Assembly: GCF_023555055.1 (NCBI RefSeq)
Contig: NZ_JAMJPL010000003.1
Location: forward strand, 248,001 to 312,000
Origin: Marinobacter sp. ATCH36
GTDB taxonomy: Bacteria; Pseudomonadota; Gammaproteobacteria; Pseudomonadales; Oleiphilaceae
Reading direction: 5' to 3'
Length of the DNA stretch: 64,000 nt
Part shown: positions 9,667 to 18,712 of the stretch, one piece after another
Position numbering within the stretch: the first letter of the stretch is position 1
Layout: every line of letters starts with the position of its first letter
The notes under the pieces: model-generated
Told to the model about the DNA's origin: nothing
Database searches by the model: none
Seen by the model: only the letters and a program-made list of their open reading frames with translations
Position numbers and translations under genes: made by a program

Positions 9667-9921
9667 CTATCCTGCGCCGTTGGACTTGTTTACGAGCGTT
9701 TTGTAGAGGTCATCTTTCAGTTGCAGGCGTTGTTGTTTCATCCGGTGCAATTTGTCATCACCAATCGGGGCATCTCTGCGCTCAAGCCCTTCGATTTCCT
9801 GGTCCAGCTCTGCGTACTGCTGAAAATGTTCCCTGAACGTCAGATCATTCTGTTTTAACTCGTCGATCAGCTCTTTGAATTGCGGGAATTCGTTGTGAAG
9901 CTCGTGGTTGGAAATGCCCAT
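9667..9921 (-). CDS. YdcH-family (DUF465) small coiled-coil protein
   Basis: An 84-residue, highly charged and wholly helical protein with the DUF465 pattern: FPQFKELIDELKQNDLTF, then LDQEIEGLE, then a LxxMKQQRLQLKDDLY helix. The family is widespread in proteobacteria and of unknown function; it is often a short helical hairpin. The start at ATG 9921 is backed by AAGGAG eight bases upstream. It lies downstream of the unknown gene that ends at 10014 on the same strand, with 92 bp between. Confidence 0.85.
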   Translation of the reverse strand: MGISNHELHNEFPQFKELIDELKQNDLTFREHFQQYAELDQEIEGLERRDAPIGDDKLHRMKQQRLQLKDDLYKTLVNKSNGAG

Positions 9922-10013
9922 TACCTCGTCTCCTTCTTATCGCAGAGTGGTTAATCAGGATGCCATTGCTGTTCGGGATTTGTGAACAGTCGAATGACTT
10001 AACAATCGGAAAC

Positions 10014-10796
10014 CTATAAATCCGAAGCCAGTGGTTCCAGCCCAAGGGATTCCTTGAAATCCCTGTATTTATCGCGGTAGACGATAGCACCCAACGCCAT
10101 AGCGGCCTTGGTGGCCATACGATCAAAGCTATCACGAATCAGGCAGGGTATGTTTGTTTTCAGCCTTACGCTGGCAGTTTCAATCAGCACGGCGCCCATG
10201 ACCAGCAAGGCATCAATGCGCCGGTTCTCCCGGTCTCCATCCATGATGCGACGAGCCAGCGCTTTGGCGTCACCCAGTATGACAGTTTCCTCACCACTCA
10301 GACTTGCGCCATCAAACTCCATAAAAGCCTGATAACGCTGAGCCCGCTTCAACATCAAGGATTCCTTCACAACCGGGTCCGGTTCGTCCTGCTCTGGCCG
10401 TGTATTGAGCAGGCCATGTAAGCGGAAATCGACCTCTCCTGATGCGCGTTTCTGTTCGAAAACCTTCTCCATGTCGGCACGTGCAATGCTGGAGGTCGTT
10501 TCCATGGCCTCCGCGGTGACTGCGTCAAAGGTAGTCTTTTCCACTACATCCAACACTCTTCGAATCGTGTGAATCGCCTTCATCAGCTCCGGCCAGAGAC
10601 GAGGGTCGGCTTCCCCGGGATCGTTAGGAAGCCTTGTCTGAATTGCCCGGGCGCTGAAAAATGCATTCTCTACATCACAGGCGGCAATACCGGGCTCGCT
10701 AGCAACCCATTTGACGCCATAGTCATTGAGGTCTTCAATCAGGCTAGAGGTGAGAATAAGCAGGTAATACTTCATGCCTAGGGGAAGGTCTGTCAC
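10014..10796 (-). CDS. Conserved-looking protein of unknown function
   Basis: A soluble, helix-rich protein of 260 residues. No family is recognised: no signal peptide, no membrane helix, no obvious nucleotide-binding or metal motif. The GTG at 10796 is preferred because AAGGAG lies eight bases before it. An in-frame ATG seven codons later has no good ribosome site, and the longer reading to 10862 needs a TTG. It is divergent from fabH, with about 190 bp between the starts. Codon and base use look like the neighbouring backbone, so it is probably a genuine chromosomal gene and not a spurious frame. Confidence 0.65.
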   Translation of the reverse strand: MTDLPLGMKYYLLILTSSLIEDLNDYGVKWVASEPGIAACDVENAFFSARAIQTRLPNDPGEADPRLWPELMKAIHTIRRVLDVVEKTTFDAVTAEAMETTSSIARADMEKVFEQKRASGEVDFRLHGLLNTRPEQDEPDPVVKESLMLKRAQRYQAFMEFDGASLSGEETVILGDAKALARRIMDGDRENRRIDALLVMGAVLIETASVRLKTNIPCLIRDSFDRMATKAAMALGAIVYRDKYRDFKESLGLEPLASDL

Positions 10797-10983
10797 CAGC
10801 AACACTCCTTCACAACAGGGGTACCTGACTACAGGTATAGCTGAATATGGCGCGACTACCAACGTTTCGTCAGGCCTGATGCGGTTTCCTATGACAAACC
10901 GCTAATAGCTGGGGGCGATCAATAAGGTATAGGATGATTGAAAGAATCTGAGTAATGACCCGTTTATCTGAGGACTATGGCAC

Positions 10984-11952
10984 ATGACGTACGCGCGAAT
11001 TGTCGGCACGGGCTCCTATCTGCCCGAGAATGTCATGACAAACGAAGACATGGAAAAAATCGTCGACACCAGCGACCAGTGGATTCGTGAGCGTACCGGA
11101 ATAGAACAGCGGCATATTGCCGTGGAAGGCGAAACCACCGTCGATCTGGCTGAAAAAGCCTCACGACTGGCGATTGAGGCAGCTGGCCTGAAGCCCAGCG
11201 ACATTGATCTGATCGTGTTCGCCACGTCCACTCCCGACAAGATTTTCCCCAGTTCGGCCTGCATCCTCCAGGCCCGGCTTGATATCCATGGCTGCCCTGC
11301 TTTCGACATCCAGGCAGTGTGCAGCGGTTTCGTCTATGCCCTGTCGGTGGCTGACAAGTTCATTAAGACCGGCAGCAGCAAGCGGGTTCTAGTGGTCGGA
11401 GCAGAGCTGTTTTCACGCATTCTGGACTGGGAAGATCGCGGCACCTGCGTGCTCTTCGGCGACGGCGCCGGAGCGGTGGTTCTGGAAGCCAGCGAAGAAA
11501 CCGGCATTCTGTCCACTCACATTCATGCCGATGGCAAATACGAAGACCTGCTGCACGTTCCTTACGGTATTGGTGATGGCTTTGACCAGGTACGCGCTGG
11601 CAAGGGCCACGTACACATGAAAGGCAATGAGGTATTCAAGATCGCGGTGAACACCCTGGGCCGGATTGTGGATGAAACCCTGGAGGCCAACCAGATGAAG
11701 AAGTCAGACATTGACTGGCTGGTACCTCATCAGGCCAACCTGAGGATCATTTCCGCCACCGCCCGCAAGCTGAATATGTCCATGGACCGGGTAGTGGTAA
11801 CCGTTCACAAGCACGGCAACACCTCCGCCGCATCCATCCCGCTGGCGCTGGACGTGGCTGTTCGTGACGGGCGCATCCAGAGAAACGAAGTGATTCTACT
11901 GGAGGCTTTTGGCGGCGGCTTTACCTGGGGTTCAGCGCTGATCCGCTACTGA
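10984..11952 (+). CDS. fabH: Beta-ketoacyl-ACP synthase III
   Basis: Condenses a short acyl-CoA with malonyl-ACP to start fatty acid synthesis. The 322 residues match the family length. The catalytic triad is visible: C113 (QAVCSGF), H249 (VPHQANLRI) and N279 (KHGNTSAAS), and the C-terminal [13 protein letters not shown] is typical. GAGGA precedes ATG 10984. It is not in a fab/plsX cluster, so it may be a second or specialised KAS III paralogue and not the housekeeping copy; sequence alone does not settle this. It converges on dabA with a 39-bp gap. Confidence 0.92.
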   Translation: MTYARIVGTGSYLPENVMTNEDMEKIVDTSDQWIRERTGIEQRHIAVEGETTVDLAEKASRLAIEAAGLKPSDIDLIVFATSTPDKIFPSSACILQARLDIHGCPAFDIQAVCSGFVYALSVADKFIKTGSSKRVLVVGAELFSRILDWEDRGTCVLFGDGAGAVVLEASEETGILSTHIHADGKYEDLLHVPYGIGDGFDQVRAGKGHVHMKGNEVFKIAVNTLGRIVDETLEANQMKKSDIDWLVPHQANLRIISATARKLNMSMDRVVVTVHKHGNTSAASIPLALDVAVRDGRIQRNEVILLEAFGGGFTWGSALIRY

Positions 11953-11977
11953 GTTCTGTTTCGCCAATAGCGCTGCG

Positions 11978-12001
11978 GCCCTGCCTCCTGATCAGCAGGG
12001 C
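11978..12001. terminator. Possible hairpin between convergent fabH and dabA
   Basis: GCCCTGC (11978-11984) and GCAGGGC (11995-12001) form a perfect 7-bp stem with a 10-nt loop. It lies where the convergent fabH and dabA transcripts end and overlaps the last codons of dabA. No U-tract follows on either strand, so it is not a textbook intrinsic terminator; it could block readthrough or protect 3' ends. Confidence 0.35.
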
Positions 12002-14436
12002 TGCCATTGCCCCTCTCGATACAGCTCACCGCCCTGATCCGTCAGGCGATATAGCCAGACCCACTGATTTTCCACCAGGGCCGCCACGTCCGGGTTCTGC
12101 CGGATGGCGGCTTCTACCCTCTCTGCGGGCGCGTCGACCAGCACAGTCAGCCGGACCGGTTCATGCCGCCAGTAGGTGCCATCATGGACAGACTGGAGCG
12201 GTAATCCGATACGCAGATCAGTTCCGTTGCCCTCGATCACACCCACATTTCCTCCTACGACCGAGTGCAGCAGCTTGTTCCCGGCACCATAGACATCCAG
12301 CATGGTGACCGAGCCGAAATACTGCATATTGATCCAGTTCGCTACGATCATGGGTGCGGAAAGCAATGCCGCCAATATGTCGCCGTTCTGGTCCTGCTCA
12401 GGATCGTAATCGTGCAGGAAGACCCGTCCTCCCAGATTTCTGGCACGGGTTCTCGCCCGCTTTGCAAAGATGATGGCAGCGTTATTGGCCAGCCCCCACT
12501 CCGGCCTGACTTCAGTCCAGTCCGAGGTTCTGCTCTTAACCTTCTGTAATAGCTCATCATCGCCAAAGCCATTAAGCTTCAAAGCCGTCGCTCTTTCCCG
12601 CCGCGTCTTCTTTCCCGCCTCGGCAAATCCGCGCTCGAGATCTGCAAGCAATGGCGCATGTGACTCCGGAAGGCTGTGGGAATCAAAAAGAGAGACCTCA
12701 TCGGTAACCGTGCAGTGCTCTGCTGCCACAGCCCAGCTGTCACCGGGAATGGAAATGCCCTCCTCTGCCAACGCTACACGCACCTGAGGATCGTTGAACA
12801 GTTGCGCCGCAAGTCGGGCATTGAGGCCCCCGTTCTGGCCACCACAGGCACCACAGGCCAGGCCGGCATGATGGGGGTTGTTCTCCGTCTGGGTACCATG
12901 GCCGGTGAACACCAGCAGTGGTGCAAAGTTACGGGTCAGGGACATGCCCCGGAGAAATCCGGCCACCAGTTCAACCTTGGTGGTTTCAAACAGCTGATCT
13001 CCACCGTGGAGATACACCAGCCGCGCCTCTGTCGGGACCTGTGTGTCTGCCCTGATTTTGCCGACGGACAGGTTGAGCGAGTCCTTCACCAGTTTCCAAG
13101 CCCAGGCAAGTCCGGTCGTTTCCACCAGTGTAAAGGTAGACAGACTGCCATACTTGGCTTTGCGAACCGATTCCCGCGTCATTTCACGCTGATCCAGCGC
13201 CTTGCTCATGGCAGTATCGCTCTCGTTGCTGCCGCGGGTATCCACCACCCGATAGGCCGGCCCCAGTATGCCAGGCAGCTTCTCCATGGGACGGTAAGGC
13301 CCGTGCCGGTGGTGAACGATGGGCAGCCCGAAGAATCCGGCAAACCCGATAGTCTGGATGCCGGGATGCGCCTCTTCAAGGTGACGGCGCATGATCTCCG
13401 AACGCACATCAATGCAGAACACTGCCTGGACATCGGGCCGTCCGGCAACGGCGCCGTCACCGGGCTGAGACCATTTATTGTCGCCCAGCGCCTGCCATAA
13501 CGTGCGCCGGTATCCGATCTCGAACGCGCGCTGCCAGACCCAGAGCGAATCGGGCTCCGTTACGCAGCCACGCTGGACCAGAGCCCCACACTGGCTTGCC
13601 GCGGTGTTGATCTGTTCCGGACTGGCATGGGCAGTCGCCGCCCACTCCCAGATAAGCAATACGGACAACAGCTCTTCGCAGACAGCAGATTGTTCTTCTT
13701 TCAGGTTCGCGCGCCAGTCCACACCCCGGCACCAGCCTGCCCACCCGGGTATACGCATTAACAGCCCGTGGCAGAGCGCCTCCAGTGTTCCTTCATCGAC
13801 ACCGATCGCCTGAATGGCCAGGCTTGTAGCCTCCAGCCGGTCCTCAGGCATTGCTTTGAACCAGGCCCTGACCCCGCGAATGCCCGTGCGGAAGTCCAGT
13901 GACACGTCCATCCGTGCGGAATGCAGCCAGAAACCAAACAGGCTTTCCTCCCCGGAACCTGTTGACCAGCGGGACTGTCTCTTGTCAAAGAATGCGCCGC
14001 AGGTTCGACCAATCTGGTCAACCACAGCCGCCATTGGCCGCTTTTCTTCGTCAGCGGCGGGGAGAATATCCAGAAGCGAATATCCCGGCGGGATAATCGG
14101 GTGCTCGGGGCGGTAGAGCCGCTCACAGTAAAATTCAGGAGCGTCGGTGATTCCCGCCTCTTGCAGACTCATCAGCAGATCATCGCGGCTGATTCTGCCG
14201 CCTTCCCACGCCTCACGATAAAAAGCCACTGGCATCAGCAGGGATTCGGAGCGCCGGAGTCGCAGCAGGTTGTCTGCGTGGGAGGCCTGATAATTTCGTA
14301 AACCCCAGAACGGGTTTACGGCAATCCACTGATCCAGCGGCCAGACCGGTGCGATCATATTACAGGCGTTCGCCATCGATACCTGCCACTGGCCAAGGGA
14401 CTCATTAGCAACAGAGCATTGAGCAAGACCGTTCAT
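11992..14436 (-). CDS. dabA: DabA, inorganic carbon transport subunit
   Basis: Cytoplasmic, zinc-containing subunit of the two-gene DAB system (DUF2309/UPF0753), which is thought to convert CO2 to bicarbonate one way, driven by the ion flow through DabB. The 814 residues fit. The zinc and active-site residues known in the family are present: C341 and D343 (FCIDVRSE), H513 (FTGHGTQ) and C528 (LACGACGG), with the same 15-residue spacing of the last pair as in the characterised Halothiobacillus protein. It overlaps dabB by 4 bp (ATGA), so the two are translated together. No carboxysome or RuBisCO genes are nearby, which suggests a role in supplying bicarbonate to heterotrophic carboxylases. Confidence 0.93.
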   Translation of the reverse strand: MNGLAQCSVANESLGQWQVSMANACNMIAPVWPLDQWIAVNPFWGLRNYQASHADNLLRLRRSESLLMPVAFYREAWEGGRISRDDLLMSLQEAGITDAPEFYCERLYRPEHPIIPPGYSLLDILPAADEEKRPMAAVVDQIGRTCGAFFDKRQSRWSTGSGEESLFGFWLHSARMDVSLDFRTGIRGVRAWFKAMPEDRLEATSLAIQAIGVDEGTLEALCHGLLMRIPGWAGWCRGVDWRANLKEEQSAVCEELLSVLLIWEWAATAHASPEQINTAASQCGALVQRGCVTEPDSLWVWQRAFEIGYRRTLWQALGDNKWSQPGDGAVAGRPDVQAVFCIDVRSEIMRRHLEEAHPGIQTIGFAGFFGLPIVHHRHGPYRPMEKLPGILGPAYRVVDTRGSNESDTAMSKALDQREMTRESVRKAKYGSLSTFTLVETTGLAWAWKLVKDSLNLSVGKIRADTQVPTEARLVYLHGGDQLFETTKVELVAGFLRGMSLTRNFAPLLVFTGHGTQTENNPHHAGLACGACGGQNGGLNARLAAQLFNDPQVRVALAEEGISIPGDSWAVAAEHCTVTDEVSLFDSHSLPESHAPLLADLERGFAEAGKKTRRERATALKLNGFGDDELLQKVKSRTSDWTEVRPEWGLANNAAIIFAKRARTRARNLGGRVFLHDYDPEQDQNGDILAALLSAPMIVANWINMQYFGSVTMLDVYGAGNKLLHSVVGGNVGVIEGNGTDLRIGLPLQSVHDGTYWRHEPVRLTVLVDAPAERVEAAIRQNPDVAALVENQWVWLYRLTDQGGELYREGQWQPC

Positions 14437-16052
14437 GCTTTTTCTTCCATGGTGAAGGGATGGTGAGGAACCCTGTTCAATGAAGCAGGCACATGCAATG
14501 CCCGGGAAGCCAGACGACGGGTGATCCGATCGAATGGAATATCAAGATACAGGCCTTGGCTGAAATGTCTTTGCAGAGACGCCACAATCGGCGCCCGGGG
14601 CATCAGTGCCACCATGAGCGACAACAACACCAGAGCGGCCAGTAATCCGAATCCGATGCCCAGGGCCACGCCAGGCAGGGCAAATGTTGCATGTTCCGGC
14701 ACCGCTGAACCCAGCAGGGCGTGGAGAGCGGCATAGACAGGCACCAGCACTAGCGCGAGGCCGGCAATGCTGGCCCTTGTCTCCTTGCTGGCACCCCGTG
14801 GTGTGCCCATGGCCGCGCTGGCTACAGCAAATACCAGCAAGGCACCGAAGACCGGATTGCCCTCAACCAGCCACGGCTGCCATACCAGCATGAATGAGGC
14901 CAGTGCTGCGGCTGAGCCGGCCCAGAACAGCCGGCTACGCAGCGGTGATTCAGGGAATACGTCCACAGCAGACGCATTGACGGTGCGCCCCGCAGCGAGG
15001 AAGGAGTGGGCCTTGTACACAGAGTGAGCCAGTAAATGCAGCAACGCCAGGGTGTAGGCACCCATGCCAATCTCGAACAACATGAAACCCATTTGGGCGC
15101 AGGTGGACCAGGCTAACGCATGCTTCACCGAGTAATGAGTCATCATGGTAACCACCGCTATAACAGCAGTGGTTCCGCCCACGACCAGTAGAATCATGTG
15201 CCCGGCGGTGAAACCTTCGAAAACCGGGAACAGGCGCAGCCACAGGAAACCACCCAGGTTGATAACACCCGCATGCAAGAGTGCAGATACCGGCGTTGGC
15301 GCTTCCATAACCCTGAGCAACCAGCCATGAAACGGTATCTGGGCACATTTGAGCACAGCTGCAATTGCCAACAGGATGGCAGCTGCGTTGAGCGCGGTGG
15401 AATCCGCGGAGGTGGTGGCCTGCATGGCCATCATATCCGGCAGGCGAAAAGAGCCATAGTGTTGATACAGCAACAGAACTCCACCAATCACCAGGGCATC
15501 ACCCGTGCGGCTGACGATAAATTTCTGCACTGCGGCAATCCTTGCCTGCGGGCGATCGGGATAGAGGGTCAGCAGATGGTGAAGGGCCAGGCTGACCCCT
15601 ATCCAGGCACCCGCCAAAACCAGCAGATTATTGGTGAACGCCAGCACCATCACGCAGGTAATGGTGGTCAGAAACCAGGGCAGAAATCGTTCACGACCGG
15701 GGTCACCCCGCAAATAGTTTTCTGCAAAACGAAGAATGGCCCAGCCGATAAACGCCACCATCAGCGCCATCCAGAGCGCAACTCCATCGGTGTACAGTCC
15801 CAGCTGGAGAGCAGCGCCGGTAAGACTGTTGTTGCTGCCAGTCAATGCGGTCTCAATCATGGCGAGCATGGCAATAACAATAGTGAAGACCATGGAGGCG
15901 CTCAACAGCTGACCTGCAATTCGCCAGCAGTGATTGAGTTTAAGAATGTCACCGGATCGCGCGCTGAACAGGGCAACGGCAAACAGGCAAACCGGTACCA
16001 TCAGCCACAGGCCAAGCGCCAGAAAAGCCAGTACAGACATCAGTAAGTTCAT
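14433..16052 (-). CDS. dabB: DabB, proton-channel-like membrane subunit
   Basis: Integral membrane partner of DabA, 539 residues, related to the NuoL/MrpA antiporter-like subunits of complex I. The sequence is a series of hydrophobic helices and carries the family-typical lysine/histidine region [31 protein letters not shown] (around 230-260). It is first in the dabB-dabA operon, and the C-terminus ends in a soluble tail before the overlap. The promoter must lie in the 100-bp gap shared with the divergent LysR gene, which makes that regulator the probable controller. Confidence 0.92.
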   Translation of the reverse strand: [539 protein letters not shown]

Positions 16053-16101
16053 TTTGATTCCCTCCAGATTTGGCTCTACTTTGCCTTTTCCGGAATGTTA
16101 T

Positions 16102-16140
16102 TTAAAATAGATAATAATGAACTGCTCGTTCTTATTTTAA
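16102..16140. promoter_or_regulatory. Inverted repeat between dabB and LysR gene, candidate LysR site
   Basis: TTAAAATA (16102-16109) and TATTTTAA (16133-16140) are perfect 8-bp inverted arms 23 bp apart. A second small dyad, GAAC-N5-GTTC, lies between them. LysR regulators typically bind AT-rich interrupted dyads in such divergent gaps, so this is the natural candidate site. AT-rich arms can arise by chance. Confidence 0.45.
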
Positions 16141-16152
16141 GAACCATATTCT

Positions 16153-17064
16153 ATGAAACTGAATTACCATCACCTTTACTACTTCTGGATGGTCGCCCGG
16201 ACCGGCCATCTGACGCGGGCCGCCAGGATGCTTCACGTCTCTCAATCGGCACTGTCGGGACAGATTCGCAAACTGGAGGACAGCCTTGGTCACGACCTGT
16301 TTATCCGCGAGAGCCGCAAGCTGATACTCTCGGAAGCGGGCCGAATGGCGTTTTCCTACGCCGAGGAAATATTCCGCCACGGGGAAGAACTGACGGCTCT
16401 TTTTTCCTCCGGATCGAAACCGAACCGGGAGGTAATGCGCATAGGCGCCGTCGCGACGTTATCGAGAAATTTTCAGGAGGCTTTCCTGCAACCATTGCTG
16501 GGGCGGGATGATCTGGAGTTGTGCCTTCAAAGCGGGCATATCGATGAACTGTTGCGGAGACTGTCGGCCCACCGGCTGGATATTATCCTATCCAACCAGG
16601 CGGTGAGGGGCGACGAACAGAACCCCTGGCGGTCGCGGCTGATCGCCCGGCAACCAGTCAGTATCATCGGCCCACCCGGCGCGGAAAATGATACTGGGTT
16701 TCCTGACTTCCTCACCGGCCGGAACCTGATCGTGCCCGGCCCTGAGAGCAATATTCGCCAGGGCTTTGACCAGCTTTGCGAATATCACGGGATCTATCCT
16801 ACGATAGCTGCCGAAGTTGACGATATGGCCATGATGCGACTGCTCACCAGGGATAGTGGCCACTATGCGGTTTTGCCACCAGTTGTGGTTCGTGACGAGC
16901 TGAGATCTGGCGCTCTCGTGGACTACGGACCGTTGCCCGGCATATTCGAGGAGTTTTACGCCATCACCATACGGCGACGATTCGAAAAACCGGCACTGCA
17001 GCAAATACTGTCGCAACCGGCCGAGAATTTCCTGGCGATGCCGGCCGTTGATCATTCTGACTAA
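16153..17064 (+). CDS. LysR-family regulator, NhaR-like, linked to dabBA
   Basis: A 303-residue transcription factor. The N-terminal winged helix-turn-helix (~1-65) reads MKLNYHHLYYFWMVARTG, then TRAARMLHVSQSALSGQIRKLE. The N-LHHLYYFW opening is typical of NhaR-like members. The C-terminal part is the periplasmic-binding-protein-like effector domain. It is divergent from dabB across 100 bp, the usual layout for a LysR protein that controls its neighbour, so the inferred target is bicarbonate uptake. The ligand is unknown; CO2-responsive LysR proteins (CbbR, CmpR class) are known elsewhere. The Shine-Dalgarno site is weak. Confidence 0.88.
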   Translation: MKLNYHHLYYFWMVARTGHLTRAARMLHVSQSALSGQIRKLEDSLGHDLFIRESRKLILSEAGRMAFSYAEEIFRHGEELTALFSSGSKPNREVMRIGAVATLSRNFQEAFLQPLLGRDDLELCLQSGHIDELLRRLSAHRLDIILSNQAVRGDEQNPWRSRLIARQPVSIIGPPGAENDTGFPDFLTGRNLIVPGPESNIRQGFDQLCEYHGIYPTIAAEVDDMAMMRLLTRDSGHYAVLPPVVVRDELRSGALVDYGPLPGIFEEFYAITIRRRFEKPALQQILSQPAENFLAMPAVDHSD

Positions 17065-17150
17065 CCTGTCTGTCCGAAAAAGTCATCCATTGCCGCGAGT
17101 TGGCCCCGTATACTGATTGCTCAATCATTTCTCCAGCAGGCGAATTTGCC

Positions 17151-18632
17151 ATGAATCAATCTGCAGGTGCTGCACTTCCCACTGTCCTGATTATTGGCAC
17201 CGGGTTTGGTGGGCTGGGCATGGCAATACAACTCAAAAAATCCGGCATCAACTCATTCCTGATGCTGGAGAAAGCCAACGCAGTCGGCGGTACCTGGAGA
17301 GACAACACCTACCCCGGCGCTGCCTGCGATGTTCAGTCCCACTTGTACTCTTTTTCCTTTGAGCCCAAGCATGACTGGTCCAGGAAATTCGGACTGCAAC
17401 CGGAAATTCTCGGTTATATGCAGCACTGCGTTGAAAAATATGGACTGGCTGACCACATCCGGTTCGGCAAAGAAGTGGCCAGCGCGGCCTTTGACGAAAC
17501 CGGCAATACCTGGACTGTAACAACTACCGACGGCGACTCATTTAACGCCGATATTGTTGTCACCGCCACCGGACAGCTGAACCAGCCCGCCTGGCCCAAC
17601 ATACCCGGGCTGGAAACTTTTACCGGCAAAATGTTCCACTCAGCTCGCTGGGACCACGATTACGACCTGAATGGAAAAAAAGTGGCCGTTATTGGCACCG
17701 GTGCCAGTGCCATTCAGTTCGTACCGGAAATAGTGCCCAGGGCGAAATCCCTGAGACTGTTCCAGCGCTCTGCTGCCTGGGTGCTACCAAAGCCGGACCG
17801 GCCTTTTTATCGGTGGGAGCAAACACTGTTTCACAAAATCCCCGCCTGGGACCGACTCTACCGTTACCTGATTTACTGGAAGAATGAGAGCCGTGCCCTC
17901 GCCTTTACCCGCTTCAACAGCCTGCTGGAAATTTTCGCCTGGCAGGCAAAGCGCTTTGCAAAAAGCGAGGTCGGCGACCCCGTCAAGCTCAGGCACCTGA
18001 TCCCGGATTACAAGATTGGCTGCAAGCGCATCCTGATCTCCAACGACTGGTACCGGGCCGTGGATCAGCCCCATGTAAACCTGGTTACCGCTGGTATCGA
18101 AGGGGTAACCGAAAATGGCGTTGTGACTACCGACGGTGCTTTACATAAGGTGGATGCCATTATCGTGGGCACCGGCTTTGCTGCATCCGAGTTCCTGTCG
18201 CCCATGGAAATCACCGGTCGCAACGGCGTGTCGCTGAACCAGGCCTGGTCTAACGGTTCTGAGGCGTACAAGGGAATTACCGTGTCCGGCTTTCCTAACC
18301 TGTTCATGCTCTACGGTCCCAATACCAACCTCGCTCACAACAGCATTGTCTATATGCTGGAGTCGCAAGTTCGGTACGTGCTCAGCTGCATCGACTCACT
18401 GCGTAACACCCCTGGTGCTGCTATGGACGTGAAGCCGGACAGGCTCAGCGAGTTTTCCGCTACCGTCCAGCAGAAGCTCCAAAGCAGCGTCTGGGAATCC
18501 GGCTGCCAGTCCTGGTACCTGGATGAAAACGGCAGGAACACTGTGAACTGGCCAGGCTTCACATTCACCTACCGCAAGGCCACGCAACAGGTTAATCCAG
18601 ACGACTACGAGTTTCTCCAGGCCTCACGCTAG
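17151..18632 (+). CDS. Flavin monooxygenase, Baeyer-Villiger type
   Basis: NADPH- and FAD-dependent monooxygenase of 493 residues. The N-terminal FAD motif is GTGFGGLG (~18-25). The Baeyer-Villiger fingerprint FxGxxxHxxxW(D) is present as FTGKMFHSARWD (~156-167), and a second dinucleotide fold GTGASAIQ follows (~183-190). Such enzymes insert oxygen next to a carbonyl or oxidise hydrocarbons and steroids. The ATG at 17151 is chosen because the reading from 17100 needs a TTG start and adds an unlikely leader. It is followed by a GntR regulator and a bile-acid:sodium-symporter-family carrier, suggesting uptake and oxidation of a common lipophilic or organic-acid substrate. Confidence 0.9.
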   Translation: MNQSAGAALPTVLIIGTGFGGLGMAIQLKKSGINSFLMLEKANAVGGTWRDNTYPGAACDVQSHLYSFSFEPKHDWSRKFGLQPEILGYMQHCVEKYGLADHIRFGKEVASAAFDETGNTWTVTTTDGDSFNADIVVTATGQLNQPAWPNIPGLETFTGKMFHSARWDHDYDLNGKKVAVIGTGASAIQFVPEIVPRAKSLRLFQRSAAWVLPKPDRPFYRWEQTLFHKIPAWDRLYRYLIYWKNESRALAFTRFNSLLEIFAWQAKRFAKSEVGDPVKLRHLIPDYKIGCKRILISNDWYRAVDQPHVNLVTAGIEGVTENGVVTTDGALHKVDAIIVGTGFAASEFLSPMEITGRNGVSLNQAWSNGSEAYKGITVSGFPNLFMLYGPNTNLAHNSIVYMLESQVRYVLSCIDSLRNTPGAAMDVKPDRLSEFSATVQQKLQSSVWESGCQSWYLDENGRNTVNWPGFTFTYRKATQQVNPDDYEFLQASR

Positions 18633-18678
18633 AACGCAGCCACCGGAAACCTGTTTGACAGCCCAAACCAATTCATAG

Positions 18679-18693
18679 GATGATTGGATCATC
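18679..18693. promoter_or_regulatory. Palindromic operator upstream of GntR gene
   Basis: GATGAT-TGG-ATCATC is a perfect 6-bp inverted repeat with a 3-bp centre. It lies 20 bp before the chosen start of the GntR/FadR-type regulator and about 18 bp after a TTGACA (18655-18660) that could be its -35 element. FadR-subfamily regulators bind short palindromes like this and commonly repress their own promoter, so autoregulation is inferred. The palindrome also argues against the upstream ATG at 18680 as the start codon. Confidence 0.6.
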
Positions 18694-18712
18694 TGCTGTC
18701 AGGATCATAGAC

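Noticed and set aside
12676..13500. 274-codon plus-strand frame opposite dabA
   Set aside because: It overlaps the DabA zinc-site codons in antisense and shows no family motifs.
18680..18712. Earlier ATG for the GntR regulator
   Set aside because: It lies inside a perfect palindrome and has no ribosome site; ATG 18713 has one.
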